DNA from: Hymenopus coronatus
Lineage: Eukaryota; Arthropoda; Insecta; Mantodea; Hymenopodidae
Direction of reading: 5' to 3'
DNA: 64,000 bases
NCBI GenBank assembly: GCA_030762935.1
Contig: CM060900.1
Location: 111,318,620 to 111,382,619 of the forward strand
Shown: positions 10,687 through 23,122 of the stretch, in pieces
How the letters are laid out: every line of letters starts with the position of its first letter
Position numbering within the stretch: position 1 is the stretch's first letter
Translations under genes and position numbers: made by a program
The notes under the pieces: generated by a model
Database searches by the model: none
What the model was told of the DNA's origin: nothing
The model's input: the letters and a program-made list of their open reading frames with translations, nothing else

Positions 10687-11089
10687 ATTAGTATTGGTGC
10701 CTTAAAGACACCGAATGGGATTGCTCAGGCGAGAGACTCTAAGGCTTGCATTTGAGAAATTTCTGGTACGTCATTACTCTGCACTGGTGAACCAAACTTT
10801 AGTAGATTTCACTGGTCGGTAAGGAAATTCTTATGTGAATTATATATTACCACGAGTTTTCCTAATTCTCATTTCATTAGTTTTCAACTTTCATGGTTGT
10901 AAGACCCGGCACGATGGTCGGTGATGTGTGGTGTATGCGGTTAACGTTTTTTAAAGGTACCCATAGGTCGAATTTTTGAATTCTGCTGTTTTTACCAAAA
11001 TGTTATGAAATATTTGTCATATACATATTTGTTGTTTTATTATACTATTTAATCATGTCGTGCACACGTTGCAGAAACCGTATTAAAAC
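10687..11089. other. unassigned AT-rich DNA
   Basis: Spacer between two oppositely oriented XR copies. No gene or clear repeat. Confidence 0.4.
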
Positions 11090-11818
11090 TCTGATGTGTT
11101 CCATTCACATAACTTTCTCTAGCTGCTCCATAAACGAACTATTCTTACAAAATATGTTAATCGAGATAAACATGAGCAGAATTGGTCTTATTACTTAATT
11201 CCTTGTCAGTAGGAGGAAAATAGTCAAAGCCCTTAAAAACTGGTCACTATATGAACCAATAGAGGTTCGGTTTGCTTTGAATGGTCTCAGGTAGTTAAAA
11301 ATTGAATCCAATAACAAGGAATATCTCTAAAAGAAAAATGCATATGACATAAATTATGGATTTTGAAGATATCTACATCTGTTGTAAGGTTTTGTCTATC
11401 TCTTACTGCTTAAATGTTATGCAAAATTCTGTAAAGTTCATCCAGAATAAGGGGGCTTCAGAAGCTATTCACAGAAAATTCAAAATGTACATTTTATTTG
11501 TGATGTAAATATATATTTAATATTTGGTATTTTAATCAACATTTTGGTTTGTGGGGAGGGGATTTTCTTGAAAACCTTCGTGTCGCACTCTTGGAATATG
11601 TTTAACATAAATACCAAGGTTTTATATTTAACGGTCTTTTCGGTTTTGAGCCATGTTGTCCAAAGGCTCACACACTCGAATCTTTTTCTAAAATGTTTTT
11701 TTTTCGGATTCAGGGGACCTCAAAACATATTTCCAGTGAAATCTCGCCATCAAATGTTTGGGTGAAATACAATACTTTCTCTAGAAACTATATAAATGCA
11801 TGCTAGAGAACGTAAAAG
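11090..11818 (+). mobile_element. XR repeat
   Basis: Left end TCTGATGTGTTCCATTCACA is a perfect match to the best copies; right end GCTAGAGAACGTAAAA. Somewhat short (about 730 bases), with internal loss in the stretch around 11220-11300. GTTTGTGGGGAGGGGATTTTC and ACCTCAAAACATATTTCC mark the right half. Confidence 0.87.
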
Positions 11819-12352
11819 AAAAAGAATACTTCTCTATTATTTAAATATTAATATTGAACATGCTTTTAAATTCTTTAAAAATAATCTTTGTAAGAAGTTA
11901 TTCTCGGTGTTGCAATTATGATCGAGGAGAACTTTAACGTGTAACAAAAATATGCCACATTTTGTAGTTAATTTTTTCTATGTTTCTGCTGAACAGTTTA
12001 ACTTGATTGCTTGCAAAATTCATTTTATGAAAATTGTTTAACGCACAAAAGAGTAGAAAAATCGAATTCGAGTAAAAGGCATTGGAAGTGGTTGTAAGCA
12101 TTCAACCGTGTGTTTTTGGGCATTTAAATTGTCGCTTGTTGAAGCTTTGATATGCTCTGAGAAAAAAGGTATAGTGTGTATTTCATACTAGAGTTTCAAG
12201 GTATATGTGAACATAAGAAATATTTGTTTAACTTTTCGAAACATCTAACCTTATTTTATCTATATTAAACAAAATCATTAATCTGTAAAGAATAAGGCCC
12301 TATGCATAAGAAAAATAAGCATACGCATAATGTAAGTTTAAAAAAAATAACA
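11819..12352. other. unassigned AT-rich DNA
   Basis: Spacer between two plus-strand XR copies. Nothing recognised. Confidence 0.4.
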
Positions 12353-13175
12353 TCTGATGTGTTCTATTCAAATTACCTTTTCTAGCTGCTCCATAGAAAA
12401 CATTTCGTAACAAAAGATTATTTTTTGTCTACGACATACTGATCGAAATGAACAACAACATAAATTATGTTATTATACGCCTCCTTGTAAGTAGAAGGGA
12501 AATAAGGGAATACACTAGGCTAAACTGATAGTCAAATATTTTAAAGCTGGTTGCTATGTGAACAATTGAAATTAGGTCTCTTTTGTATTCCCGGGAGTAA
12601 AGCGAAAGTTGCCTTCTACTTGAGAACATTTTAAGTTGTTTAAATTGAAACTAATAGCAAAGAATATCGCTGAAACGGTTACCTACCAGATATAAATTGT
12701 ATGTTTTAGTATGTCCTAAATATTTTGCACATTAAGTTTTTGTTTCCCTCATCAGAATGAGATAGACAAGTCATCCATAATGAAGAGGTCCTCAGAAGCT
12801 ATAGCCAGAAAATTTAGGTCATACACTCCATGTCATAAAAACGTCTAAAAGATAACGTATTTTAATCAAAGTCATTAGAGCCGTTTCTTAGAAAAACAAA
12901 ATTTTAAAAAATAAATCCAAGTAAAGGGTAGTTTTGGGGGGGTTGTTGAAAATCTTCGTGTTACATCCTAGGAAGAAATGCCAACTGTTGTTATTTAATG
13001 GTCTTTTAATTTTTGAACTACGCTGTCCAAATACACACGGATCATTTTCTAAATATGTCTGGACTCAAGGGACCTCAAAACTTATATTTTTGGAGACATC
13101 TCGACACGGAATTTTGGGTGTTATACAATACCTTCCCTATACACTATGCAAATAACATGTGCAGAGAAAGTACCT
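12353..13175 (+). mobile_element. XR repeat, near full length
   Basis: Left end TCTGATGTGTTCTATTCAAA; GTAGAAGGGAAATAAGGGAA and TGAAGAGGTCCTCAGAAGCT inside; right end GTGCAGAGAAAGTACC. It has lost the terminal A run of the family. Confidence 0.86.
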
Positions 13176-15614
13176 AACTAGATTATATGTATTGTAATGG
13201 AATCGTTCATAATGAATAACGATAACATAAAAGTAAATATTGAATCAAAAGTAAACTTAGAAGCTTTCAACTTTGTGTCCAAGTCATATAGAAGAAACTG
13301 CCCAGTCAGAGAGCGATTCTTATCACGTGACCATTCTGCCAGCTTGTCACCATGTGTTGATACAATAACTGTTTTCTGTGGAAGATCACGAGACAGAATA
13401 TCTTATACAATACATAAGAATTGTGATAGTAGATGATGTTTTGGGGAGTTTAATGTCTTAGAATGTTGTTCGTTTTGATACATGTACATAACCTCTGTTT
13501 ATGTTTCATGATGTTTGTTTCCGATCGTCGATATAAATAACACATTATGCATAAGATTAAGATTTATGTTATCTTAATGCATAATTTTCATTGTGAATGA
13601 GCCATAATGCAGCGAACACTTTTCCGTAAGCGTGTAAGCGGAAGACCCGTCCAGCGTACAGATGCCTGCAATGCGCTCTACCTCAGCCATATAATTGATT
13701 TTGCCCCTCTACAGATCCATATTTATAGAGTAGTTTTGCCTTACGTATATGTTAGTGCACGGACTTGGAACTTACTAAAAGAAAATAGAATTGAACACTT
13801 TGGTAACCTAGCTGGAAGCACGTTAAATATCACACAGGAAAATAAATGTGTGACGCGAGTGTTTATGTCATTAGCGTACAAGAAACCCAAATATCTTTAC
13901 CTGAGACTTTTACTGCTAACAAAGGATATATTCATTGTTAGGTTCTTTTGATCAGCGAAGATTCAATTCGGTATCTTATTCCGTCATGACAATGTCTGGG
14001 TACTGTATCTTCTGAATTCTTTGTGCTCTTAACTTTCCCCCATATTTTGGTTCTTTATATATACACACACACACAAATGTTACTCTAAATTTCCTTTTGA
14101 TAAATACATTATCCGTGCGTAAATTATTTACAGTACTTATTTCGTTTAAGGTAGTGTATCTGTTAAAACCCAAAAATCTACAGTGTTCTTCTATTTCTTT
14201 GATTTTTACCAACTGGTCAGAACATAAAAGATACGGTGTTGAAGAGAACTTATTACATCCTTTCCAATGTGTACTTTGTTGAGGTTTTACGAACGAAAAT
14301 GTTAGATGGTTTATTTAAAAAATGCATGAAGATAGCAGTTTACTTCTTAGATGGGTAGAGTAACTTATTTCTTGACCTATTTTCGGTAGTAACTATGTGA
14401 GGCTAAACAGGTTAATCATTTTCCAAATACAGTTTTTCAGACGTAATGTGGCTGGAGACGTAGACAATGTTGCTAGATGACAGTGTGAAAAGCGGACACA
14501 GTGTATCCGTTTTCACAGAAACAATAAAAAAGAAAAACGTAAACTTCGCAGGCAGTAACACAACCCCACCACTCGCCTAACAGCTCCGCGTCATTTGTCG
14601 ATACAGTTATAACTTGCTGCTATGCAAAACCGTGTTCTGCTTAGAACAGGGGTGACCAGCCTATATTGGGCTAGTAGCAGTGCATTGATGCGATATTTTG
14701 AACGTTCTTCTAACCAAATTTAACTATTCTCAATCTGAACTAATTGTATGAGACTAGTTTAACATTCAGCAAACTTAGAGCCGTAGGCTGATATTTGAAT
14801 CTTAAGGTTTTGAAGCACATTCATTTATTCAGTTCTTCACTTGTTTCCATTTAAAGAACATTATATTATTTTACATATTTTAGAACTTATAAAATGAAAC
14901 ACATTGAAATACTCTTTATTGCCCTCGGATTTTGAAGACGTGTAATGTATCTGTGACTTTTGTACTTGTTTTTAATTTACCAATTTCTCAGTATTAGCTG
15001 TAATTTGTAGCAAGATGTGCATCTGTAATAATTGAACGTAATTTATCTTAATACCATTCATTGCAGAAAAGGTTTGCTCACAAAAGTATGTGGAGCCAAA
15101 TCTACACAATAGATTAGAGCAAATTTGTAAATTTCAGGAAACCTCTCTTAATGAAGGTACCACAAAAACTCCATAGCATTTTAGAAGTGTGTGATTCATA
15201 ACCCTCTTTATATCTAACACAAGGTCCGAAAGGGATTTGGATTTCTATTTGCAAGGATGGGGGTTATTTGTGAATATTAGACTCCGAAATGCAAGATATG
15301 TTTATGAATAAATGAATATTACTGTTTTCTGATTCAAGGTAGAAGTTCGCAATGATAAATAGGAACTTGAACTATCAGTGGGTTATTCAAAATATCTTGA
15401 AGAGCACTTACTTGGCCCACGGATCTAAGGCTTGGAATAACACCATAAAGTGTACATCTTCGCTTAAACGCTCTTACAAAGAAATAAACGAAGACAAAAT
15501 TTCCATTTTTAATAGGGACTATGAACAAATACTTATTATATGCGTTTCAAATAATTTTTGCAATTTTAATTCTATTACTCTTATAATTTTGACTGCCACA
15601 ATTTTCATTTTCTT
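13176..15614. other. unassigned AT-rich DNA
   Basis: Repeat-poor. The longest frame is 114 residues (13607-13951), has no domain motif and is not followed by a gene structure. A short (AC) run lies at 14064-14075. It could be intron or intergenic DNA. Confidence 0.4.
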
Positions 15615-15898
15615 TGTGTGGTGTTTACAAAATAATTTTGTGTGCATCAGTAAATCAATTTTTAAGTAATGCCCGCCAACTTCACTATAACAGGATTTAA
15701 TTTGTAAGAGAAATAATCGGCGAGCTATTAAATAGCGAGATATAAATGAGGAAGTTCAGTAAAAATATTAATAGATACTACATTTTAATATTTTTTATCC
15801 GTCATTTGAAAACGCAGCTTCCCCGAAATGTTATTCCAGGTATTATACTATAAATAGTGTTGGAGATTCAAGTAAGCTGATTTTGTAAACACCACACA
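15615..15898. repeat. 19-bp perfect inverted repeat, 246-base spacer
   Basis: TGTGTGGTGTTTACAAAAT at 15615-15633 is exactly mirrored by ATTTTGTAAACACCACACA at 15880-15898. The similarity fades quickly outside the 19 bases. It may be the worn core of a small inverted-repeat transposon or a chance pair. A 105-residue frame overlapping the left arm shows no known domain. Confidence 0.55.
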
Positions 15899-17599
15899 CA
15901 CAAAACTTTGAAAGATTGGTGCAATTTTCAAAGTATTATAAAAGTGACCAAATAATCATCTTGATTAACTCCAAAACTCTGAAGTCACCTGTCCTTTTGC
16001 ATATTAAAATTATAATTTTACCTCAGATATTTTGGCACCTAGAGTTTATAAACGGATATGAATGATTTTTGGAGTCGCTCTGTCGGTATGTTTTGAGGGA
16101 CCACGTTGCGCCACGCTCATACCTAACATCACCTTCCAACACTTTGTCAGTTGTTCAACACTGGGTTTTGAACATTTTGAAGCAATGATAAATGAACGAA
16201 CTCCGTGTGTAGCTTATTCCTACTGTTTCGTATTCACTCAGTTTGTTTTATATGTACATACGGGATGAAGAGCTCGATAGATTTTTATTATTAAACGTGA
16301 GGAATTGCTTCAAGAATAAGTAAGTTATTTTGGAGAAGTGCATATATTTTGAAGTTGGCAGCACTTCGAACAAATGAAATGCGAGAAAACGGTAGTCAAA
16401 AGTCTTGCACCATGGAGGTGTGCCCCGATTTTAAGTGTGGCGTCCAAAAACAGGTGGAGATTGATTGCGTGACCTTGAAGCCTTGCCAGAACATAAGGGC
16501 TGAACCTTTCCTACGTTTTTGTTAAAGGCAATGGTTCGCAAACCGTGGTTTCAATTCTATAACTGAAATACATACCTAACATAGCTCCTTAGCAAACCAT
16601 TTGTTTGTAGTTTTAGATTTTAAATAAAGAACTCGTTAATGCGTACGGTGGGGTATACTATTATCAAATTATTTATAAACTGTTCTTCGACTGGTGCATG
16701 TATTTCAGGTTACCTGAATAATAGGCTACCTGATCTACTTACTTTCCAAAAGGAGGGTTGGTTTTTCCATAGAAGTAACACATTTACATATCTGCTCATT
16801 TATGAAAAAATTACACAGTAAACTTGTAAGCATAATATTTCTGGCAATTTGTTTACGAAGTTTTTATAAAATTAATTGGGAGTATCACATTTTTGTTATT
16901 CTTGTACATTAGCATAATACTGCATGATGCATAATTCTTTATCTATTATTGCCGTTTATTGTTTACCAAGGTAACAATATAGTTCCGAAAGCACAAGAGA
17001 CAAGAGCAAAATCATGTGTTTTGCACATCTTACGCGTGTGTTAATGTTTATCATCATCCCAGAAAATACTTTTTTAAACATCACGCAACATGAAACATTG
17101 CAAAGAGGAGTGGGGGAGTAGAGAAGGAAAGTGTAGAAAAAGTTTACAGAAGAACATCGTGAGAGAAGGATAAGACATTCACAGAAGGGGAAAGAAACAG
17201 ATTGGAGGAAGCAAAACTATCCATAATTAACAGAATGACACCAATTCAAGGTAAAACATAAATTCTAAACAATAAATACCAATCATTATGAAGTCTTTTA
17301 TTGAATCTTTATGTTTATATGTAGAAAATATAAACCGATATTTTACATTTTATTGTTCTAATTATAATTCGATTTTTCTTGTTCCTAAAGGAACCTTACA
17401 TATTGAGAGACCAAAATTATTTGAAGATACACATTGACTAACAACAATGGTAAGGAATAAAAGTATTCAGAGTTATGAGATTTGTTTGTTCAATTGTATA
17501 GTCTCCTTTAACTTCTATCGTCATATCGGGGGCTTTGACTTTGTGAAACAACCTATATATTAACTGTAGATTATGGACATTAGGTTAATCATATTTTAT
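15899..17599. other. unassigned AT-rich DNA
   Basis: Repeat-poor, with a purine-rich section at 17095-17225. No gene-like frame, RNA or recognised element. Confidence 0.4.
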
Positions 17600-17758
17600 C
17601 ATTAAACACACGCACATTCACTCTCATATGCATACTTCCAGACTCTGTAGGGATAGGGAATAATTCGGGTTTAACAAAAAATTCTTCGCCCCAGCCGGGA
17701 ATCGAAGCCGGGACCTTCGGGTGAGAAGTCAGCTCGCTGACCATTCGACCACGGGGGC
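17600..17758 (-). mobile_element. SINE-S, tRNA-headed
   Basis: Minus strand from 17758: a 71-base tRNA-like head starting GCCCCCGTGGTCGAATGGTC, B box CGGCTTCGATTCCC, closing CTGGGGC. The tail contains CCCTATCCCTACAGAGTCTG and GGAAGTATGCATATGAGAG, shared with the copies at 6905 and 51850. The head resembles Glu/Asp-type tRNAs, but the anticodon arm is imperfect, so it is not called as a gene. Confidence 0.72.
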
Positions 17759-17772
17759 AGTGTTATAGTATC

Positions 17773-18638
17773 TTAAGGGACACTCGAAGTGAAATATGTA
17801 ATACTTATTTTTTGTATAGTTGTTTTTCTGAAAATTTTCCTCTAATTGTATTGCAGCCATTGTATTCATAAATACTGAATTTCATTCAAATTGCATAAAT
17901 TGAAAGGTATAATTTATTCATAAATTTTGTTGTGTAAATATATTGTATAACAAAAATATTCCAGGCGTCTCAAAATTTGAAAACATTGGTCGGCATTTTC
18001 AAAATTGGAATTCTAAACCACAGACAAAAACTTTAAACGGTGATATTGCAATAACTTTGAATACCTGCAAATTTATCATAATTTTTAAAATCTTATAAAT
18101 TTTAATCCCGAAAATTAATAGTTTTATCATACATTTCTTTCGTTAAAAGCTTACCTATTATCGAAGTTAGGATAGTTTTTTTTTGTGGTGGTGTTTAACG
18201 CCCGCTTTTACTTCTTGTGGCACCGCAGGCAATGACACTGGTGATACATGAATGAAGATGGAGCACTGGTGGAATGCGATGGCGGGGAAAACCGGAGAAA
18301 ACCCTCCCCTGCACCGCTTTGTCCACCACATAGTCACTTGGGATCGAACCTGGGCCGTCTAGGTGAGAGGCCTGGAATATTACAACAATATACTTCTGCA
18401 AATTCTGGAAACTTTATTTAAACAAGTCTGTGACTCGTGAAACGTTTTGAAAATGTAGCCTTGAATGAAACAGAAGGATTGCACGATTTTTAAATGTCTG
18501 TAGAGCCCAAAACAAGGGGGATACAACCGAATGTCGTTGCTCTATGGACGCTCAAAGGTTCCAGCAATTATTTACTACATGAATAACGATTTTCCAAAAA
18601 TTTGAATTGTAGCAAAATTACACTCCAATGTCCCTTAA
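17773..18638. mobile_element. TTAA-bounded inverted-repeat element (piggyBac-like, non-autonomous) with nested SINE
   Basis: TTAAGGGACACTCGAAGTG at 17773 is mirrored by CACTCCAATGTCCCTTAA ending at 18638; the first ten bases of the inverted ends are nearly identical. PiggyBac transposons insert at TTAA and duplicate it, with ends beginning with a short G/C run, so this fits a small non-autonomous relative. No transposase frame is present. A SINE-A at 18180-18378 interrupts it, so the element proper is about 670 bases and older than that SINE. Confidence 0.5.
18180..18378 (-). mobile_element. SINE-A, 5' truncated
   Basis: Minus strand from 18378: CCTCTCACCTAGACGGCCC, a B-box-like GGTTCGATCCC, ATGTGGTGGACAAAGCGGTG, CTCCGGTTTTCCCCGCC, TCATCCAGTG-type middle, then TGCCTGCGGTGCCACAAG and AAAGCGGGCGTTAAACACCA with an A-rich end. 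The A-box half of the head is missing. The order equals the 37571, 50900 and 63610 copies. Confidence 0.85.
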
Positions 18639-19079
18639 AAGTTAAAACATATCACAGATGAAAAACGCCTGTTAAAAGCAGCTGTAGTCAAAATATTGAG
18701 CATGGTCCACGTTGACGATAGTCTGTTGCTAAATAGGTCAGGTGAATGTATTTTCTCCCGCAACAAGTGCACTGTATTACCTTTATCGCATCACCTGCGG
18801 CTGTCTGGCCTATTTTTGCTAATGTCGTGTCTGTCATAAAACCCTCCAAGAATACGCCAGTGAATCACAGCCTTCAGCGATCATATTCAGCTATACTCCT
18901 TCAGGACGATGCTTTACAAAAATTGCATTTGTAAAGTCTAATGAACATCTAAGTTCCCGCAGCATCTTTATCAGTATTTCACTGATGTAGATAGCTTCTC
19001 ATTTTCAAACTTTGTGCAGATCGGTTTTACTGTCTCTGACGCCTACCTTCACTGGAGGAAGTATTGCATTCAAACCAAT
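18639..19079. other. unassigned DNA
   Basis: No gene or repeat recognised before the GA run. Confidence 0.4.
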
Positions 19080-19081
19080 GA

Positions 19082-19105
<24 letters not shown>
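19080..19105 (+). repeat. (GA)13 microsatellite
   Basis: 26 bases of uninterrupted GA, 20 bases upstream of an XR left end. Confidence 0.95.
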
Positions 19106-19112
<7 letters not shown>

Positions 19113-19126
19113 ACAGAAACAAAAAA

Positions 19127-19855
19127 TCTCATGTGTTCCATTCACATGACTTTCTCTACATCTCTGGAGCAAATTATTTTTAAAAAGCTTATTTTTCCAT
19201 TTCTTTCATGCTAATCAAGAAAAAATTAGCAGAAATGCTATTTTTATTTGCTCCCCTGTAATTAGAAGGGTACTAGGGGGGACAGACTAGGCTAAAACGA
19301 AAGTCTAATCTTTTAAAACTAGTTGGCATGTGATTGAAGTGCCTTTGTTTGTATGACCAGGAGTTGACAAAAGAGAAGTGAGAAAAGTGTAAGTAATTTA
19401 AACCTGAAACAATTAACAAGGAATATCTCAAAAACAGTCAACTCCACGAAATAAATATTGTTTTTGTCTATCTCTTACGGTTTACCAGTTTTGCAAAATT
19501 CATGTAGAATAAAGAGGTCCTCAGAAGCTATTTCTAGAAAATTCAAGATATACATTTTGTTGTCATGTAAATATCTTCAATATCCGGTATTTTAATCAAA
19601 ATCTTTAATAGCCAATTGTTCGGGGTTGGGGGGAATTTTCTTGAAAATCTCCCTGTCGCATCCTCAGTTTTGGTGTTTAATAGTCTTTTCGTTTTTGAAC
19701 TATGCTCTCCACAGACACACGGACCTTTTTCTGAAAATGCTTTATTTGGATACAGGGTGACCCAAAACATATATTTCCGGTGAAATGTTGGGATCGATTT
19801 TTTGGGTGCATTACAATGCCTTCCTTCTTTTTACTTTCTCAGAGAAAGTAAAAAG
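19127..19855 (+). mobile_element. XR repeat with collapsed palindromic right end
   Basis: Left end TCTCATGTGTTCCATTCACA. Internal TCTCTTACGGTTTACCAG and AATAAAGAGGTCCTCAGAAG. At the right end the usual 20-base loop is gone: CTTTTTACTTTCTC is followed after one base by its reverse complement GAGAAAGTAAAAAG (about 19827-19855), giving an almost perfect palindrome. Confidence 0.87.
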
Positions 19856-22750
19856 AAAGGGAAGGGGGGACTGAGGTATGATAAATATTGCAACCCGAAT
19901 CTAAAAGCTAGAATGAGTTACCAAATTTTCTCTTTAAGGTGATCCATCTCTGTAATTTGAGCAAAAATTTGAAAACTTAAAACATTATATTTTCATATAA
20001 ATCATATAAATTCTAATCTCTAAGAAATATTTCCCACTTAACGCCCTTTAATTATCAATTAACTGAAGCAAATAAGAGGTTAGATGCATGCTTATTAATA
20101 GACACTCCCAAATTTAAACCTTATTTTCTCGCAAACACTTTCCAAAATTTTCCATACTGAAAATGTTTCACACGATGCAATGCTTCACTAATTTGTTTCA
20201 TAATCTTTATACTACCCCTCAAAAATACATGAAAGAAAATGGTAATATACTTTTCGAACTAATGCTTCCATTTTTGATAAATAAACTTCTAAGCTCTGAA
20301 AAACAAGATCTTCGGAGAGTACGAAAAATAATAATTTTTGTGCACTAATTTGGAATAGCATAAACATATAATATGACACATTTATTTATAAAATAATTTG
20401 AACTAAAACTGGATATTTAGTATAATATTTTAAAAATGCACCCTGTGGCTCACTTTAATTAGAACAGTGAATTTAAAGAATAAAACCAATATTTTTAAAT
20501 AACCATGCAACGTAGAACTGTGATGCTTGGCAAAAATATCACCTGTGTATAATAGCTTATATAAGTTTCAATAGGATGTCTTACATACTGTGGCTTTTTC
20601 ATGTTTAACATGCTTTACCTTAAATGGAGCACTTTTTAAGGATGCAATTTCCTTCAATCAGAAACAAACCTTTGGATACAAAACCTTTACTTACTTACTT
20701 TCTTTCTTTCTTAAAAGTGACACTGACAGTTTAGATGAAAATGTCTATCCCACCAATTTAAAATAATGTTGCTAACTTTATAACCCATTATATCAAAAGC
20801 TATTTGACACTTACTCAACGGATTATTACCCTTTTCTTTGTAGGGCTTACCAACCCCCCGACCGCCCAAAGAGTCAAGCCAATCCCTTGGGTCAGTGATT
20901 TATCGAGAAGCAAGAGAGCTCTACACCATATCCAGTGTGGTGATTAACCCAACGCCTTGATACGATGGTGAAAAATAAGGAAATAAAATGTAGTAACGAA
21001 AGAGATGATAAGAAAATTCGCGAACCAAAATACCAAAGTATCCAGCATTCGACTAGTGACCAGGAAAATCGCAAAAAACCCTTTGGTCATTGTTTATAAA
21101 ATGGTCTGAATTACTCAAGAGATAATTCTGTCTTATACGCATTTTTATTCAAAGTTGGCAACAATTAAACGTAACCAACCTATTTAACACAAAAGTGGAA
21201 ATATAGCATTTATTGTTTTATCGTTTACAAATTTCGCTTATCTATTTGCAATAATTCCTCAGAAAACGCGAGATTTATATCAGAAAATGTAATTTACATA
21301 AAACTGTGCAAAGTATACTTGTGGAAATAAACTCTCAGACTTGTATAGATATAATACAATTAACTGTATATGTTGAAGAAGACACAATGGAGGTGGAACC
21401 GGTTTGTAGATTAAAATGTACCCTAAAAGACGAGCTAAAATGTATTTTCCTACTCCAAGGAGTACAAAAGTTACGATATTTTTCTGTGAATAGTGCAAAA
21501 TTAAGAATAAAAATAGCAGATGTAGTACTAAACACGTTGTAAAAGTATATTTAAAATAAGCACTTTCCTCAGTGATATAATACTAAATTAAGGTGCCAAC
21601 CTGTGAAATTTTCACCCTTAATACTTTTCGGAATTTAAAACGCCTTTTTCTACAACTCTGGATTAAGCGGAAATTATTATCAAATCTTTTTAAACATAGC
21701 CACACGACCTTGGTTATAGCCCAATTCATTTAACTTTCCACAGGCTATGCAATGAGATTTTTAAAGGTTTTAACTTAAAATTTGATATATTTTTCTCGCA
21801 ATATACTTGTTTACAACCAATTAATCTTGTGTAACATTCAAATCTTTCCTAAAAAGTAATAAATTATGCAAAAGTGTAGCTTTCTTTAAATGTGATACCT
21901 TAACTCTGGTCGTATTAAATTAATTTGTCTAAAAGAATATTGGAGAAATAGGCAAACACTTGTGATAAATATATTGCAATATATTGCAATCAACGAATAA
22001 TCTAAAAATGCATAAATTATAATTATGTTGTAGCTAAGCTAATACGAAAGGCAAATTACGCTGGAAGATATAATTAGCTCGAAGTCATAGTGACAAATTG
22101 ATTAGGTTCTTGTAATCTCAGTAAACAAGGAAACACATTTGGCTCAAGTTCAGTTCCTCGGCTGTGTATTCACAAACCTAAGGGACTCACACGTAAGTCA
22201 TTTCTAAGAATTTCAAAGTGGCATAATACTTGGTATTGAACAGTCAAAGAGAAAAAATGTCTCGTACGCTAATATGAAGCATACGAGAGCATATCCATAA
22301 ATAAACATAAGCATTTGTCAGCGTAGAACATAAGAACTATGGTGGGGCACTTCAACTGACATTCCCGCACTTTAAGACCCTTGCTACACTAACTGTAGTG
22401 CAGCGCCAGGGCCATCGCCCGTTTAGCGGTGATTGCAAAGGGATTTAGTGTACAGCGGTTTAGCTAGTCACGGTAACCTAACTCTTTACTTCTCGACGAA
22501 AACACATTTTGCCTATACCGTAAGGTTCTTAATACTCTGGAAGTTAGCAGACTTAATACGAGACAGTTATAATGCCTCGTGCTTAAATTCAGAAGCAGTT
22601 AATGATTATTCATCCTAAAACAAACTACAATACGTTTCAAACAGATCGGTCATTATTTTAAAAATCATTCATACATGTTAATGGAAGCTTTCTGTTTTCA
22701 CTCTTATACGTATTCCCCGAGAGAGAAAGAGAGGGTTGAGGGAGAAAGAT
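19856..22750. other. unassigned AT-rich DNA
   Basis: A nearly 3-kb repeat-poor stretch. Short frames (60-78 residues) at 20163, 20892 and 21280-21542 overlap on both strands and look random. TATTGCAATATATTGCAA near 21970 is a small tandem. GC is higher at 22325-22445 without a recognisable element. Confidence 0.4.
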
Positions 22751-23122
22751 GAAAGCATACCATTGCAGCAGCTAGCTGGCAGCAGAACTGCAAAAAAGCA
22801 TTTATTACATTATTAAAACCTTACATTCATCGATCTTAGATGATTTAAGATCCTTGAGAGAAATACATGAACATGAAAACTTTTATATAAAAATTACTTT
22901 ATGGTAATTATTTTACTTGCCATTAAGAGAAAATATGAAAGCATACCATTGCAGCAGCTAGCTGGCAGCAGAAGTGCAAAAAATCATGTATTACGTTATT
23001 AAAACCTTACATTCCTCGATCTTAGATGATTTATGATCCTTGAGAGAAATAGATGAACATGAAAACTTTTATATAAAAATTACTTTATGGGAATTAATTT
23101 ACTTACCATTAAGGGAAAATAT
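22751..23122 (+). repeat. tandem duplication, two 186-bp units
   Basis: GAAAGCATACCATTGCAGCA begins both units, at 22751 and 22937. The units align without gaps over 186 bases with about 11 differences by eye (about 94% identity), ending AAGRGAAAATAT. Not coding. It is a local duplication or the start of a satellite; no third unit follows. Confidence 0.92.

Noticed and set aside
13607..13951. 114-residue frame as a gene
   Set aside because: No motif, no codon-usage signal I can see, no splice or regulatory context.
22751..23122. CRISPR-like or satellite array
   Set aside because: Only two contiguous 186-bp units with no spacers; a plain tandem duplication in a eukaryotic context.
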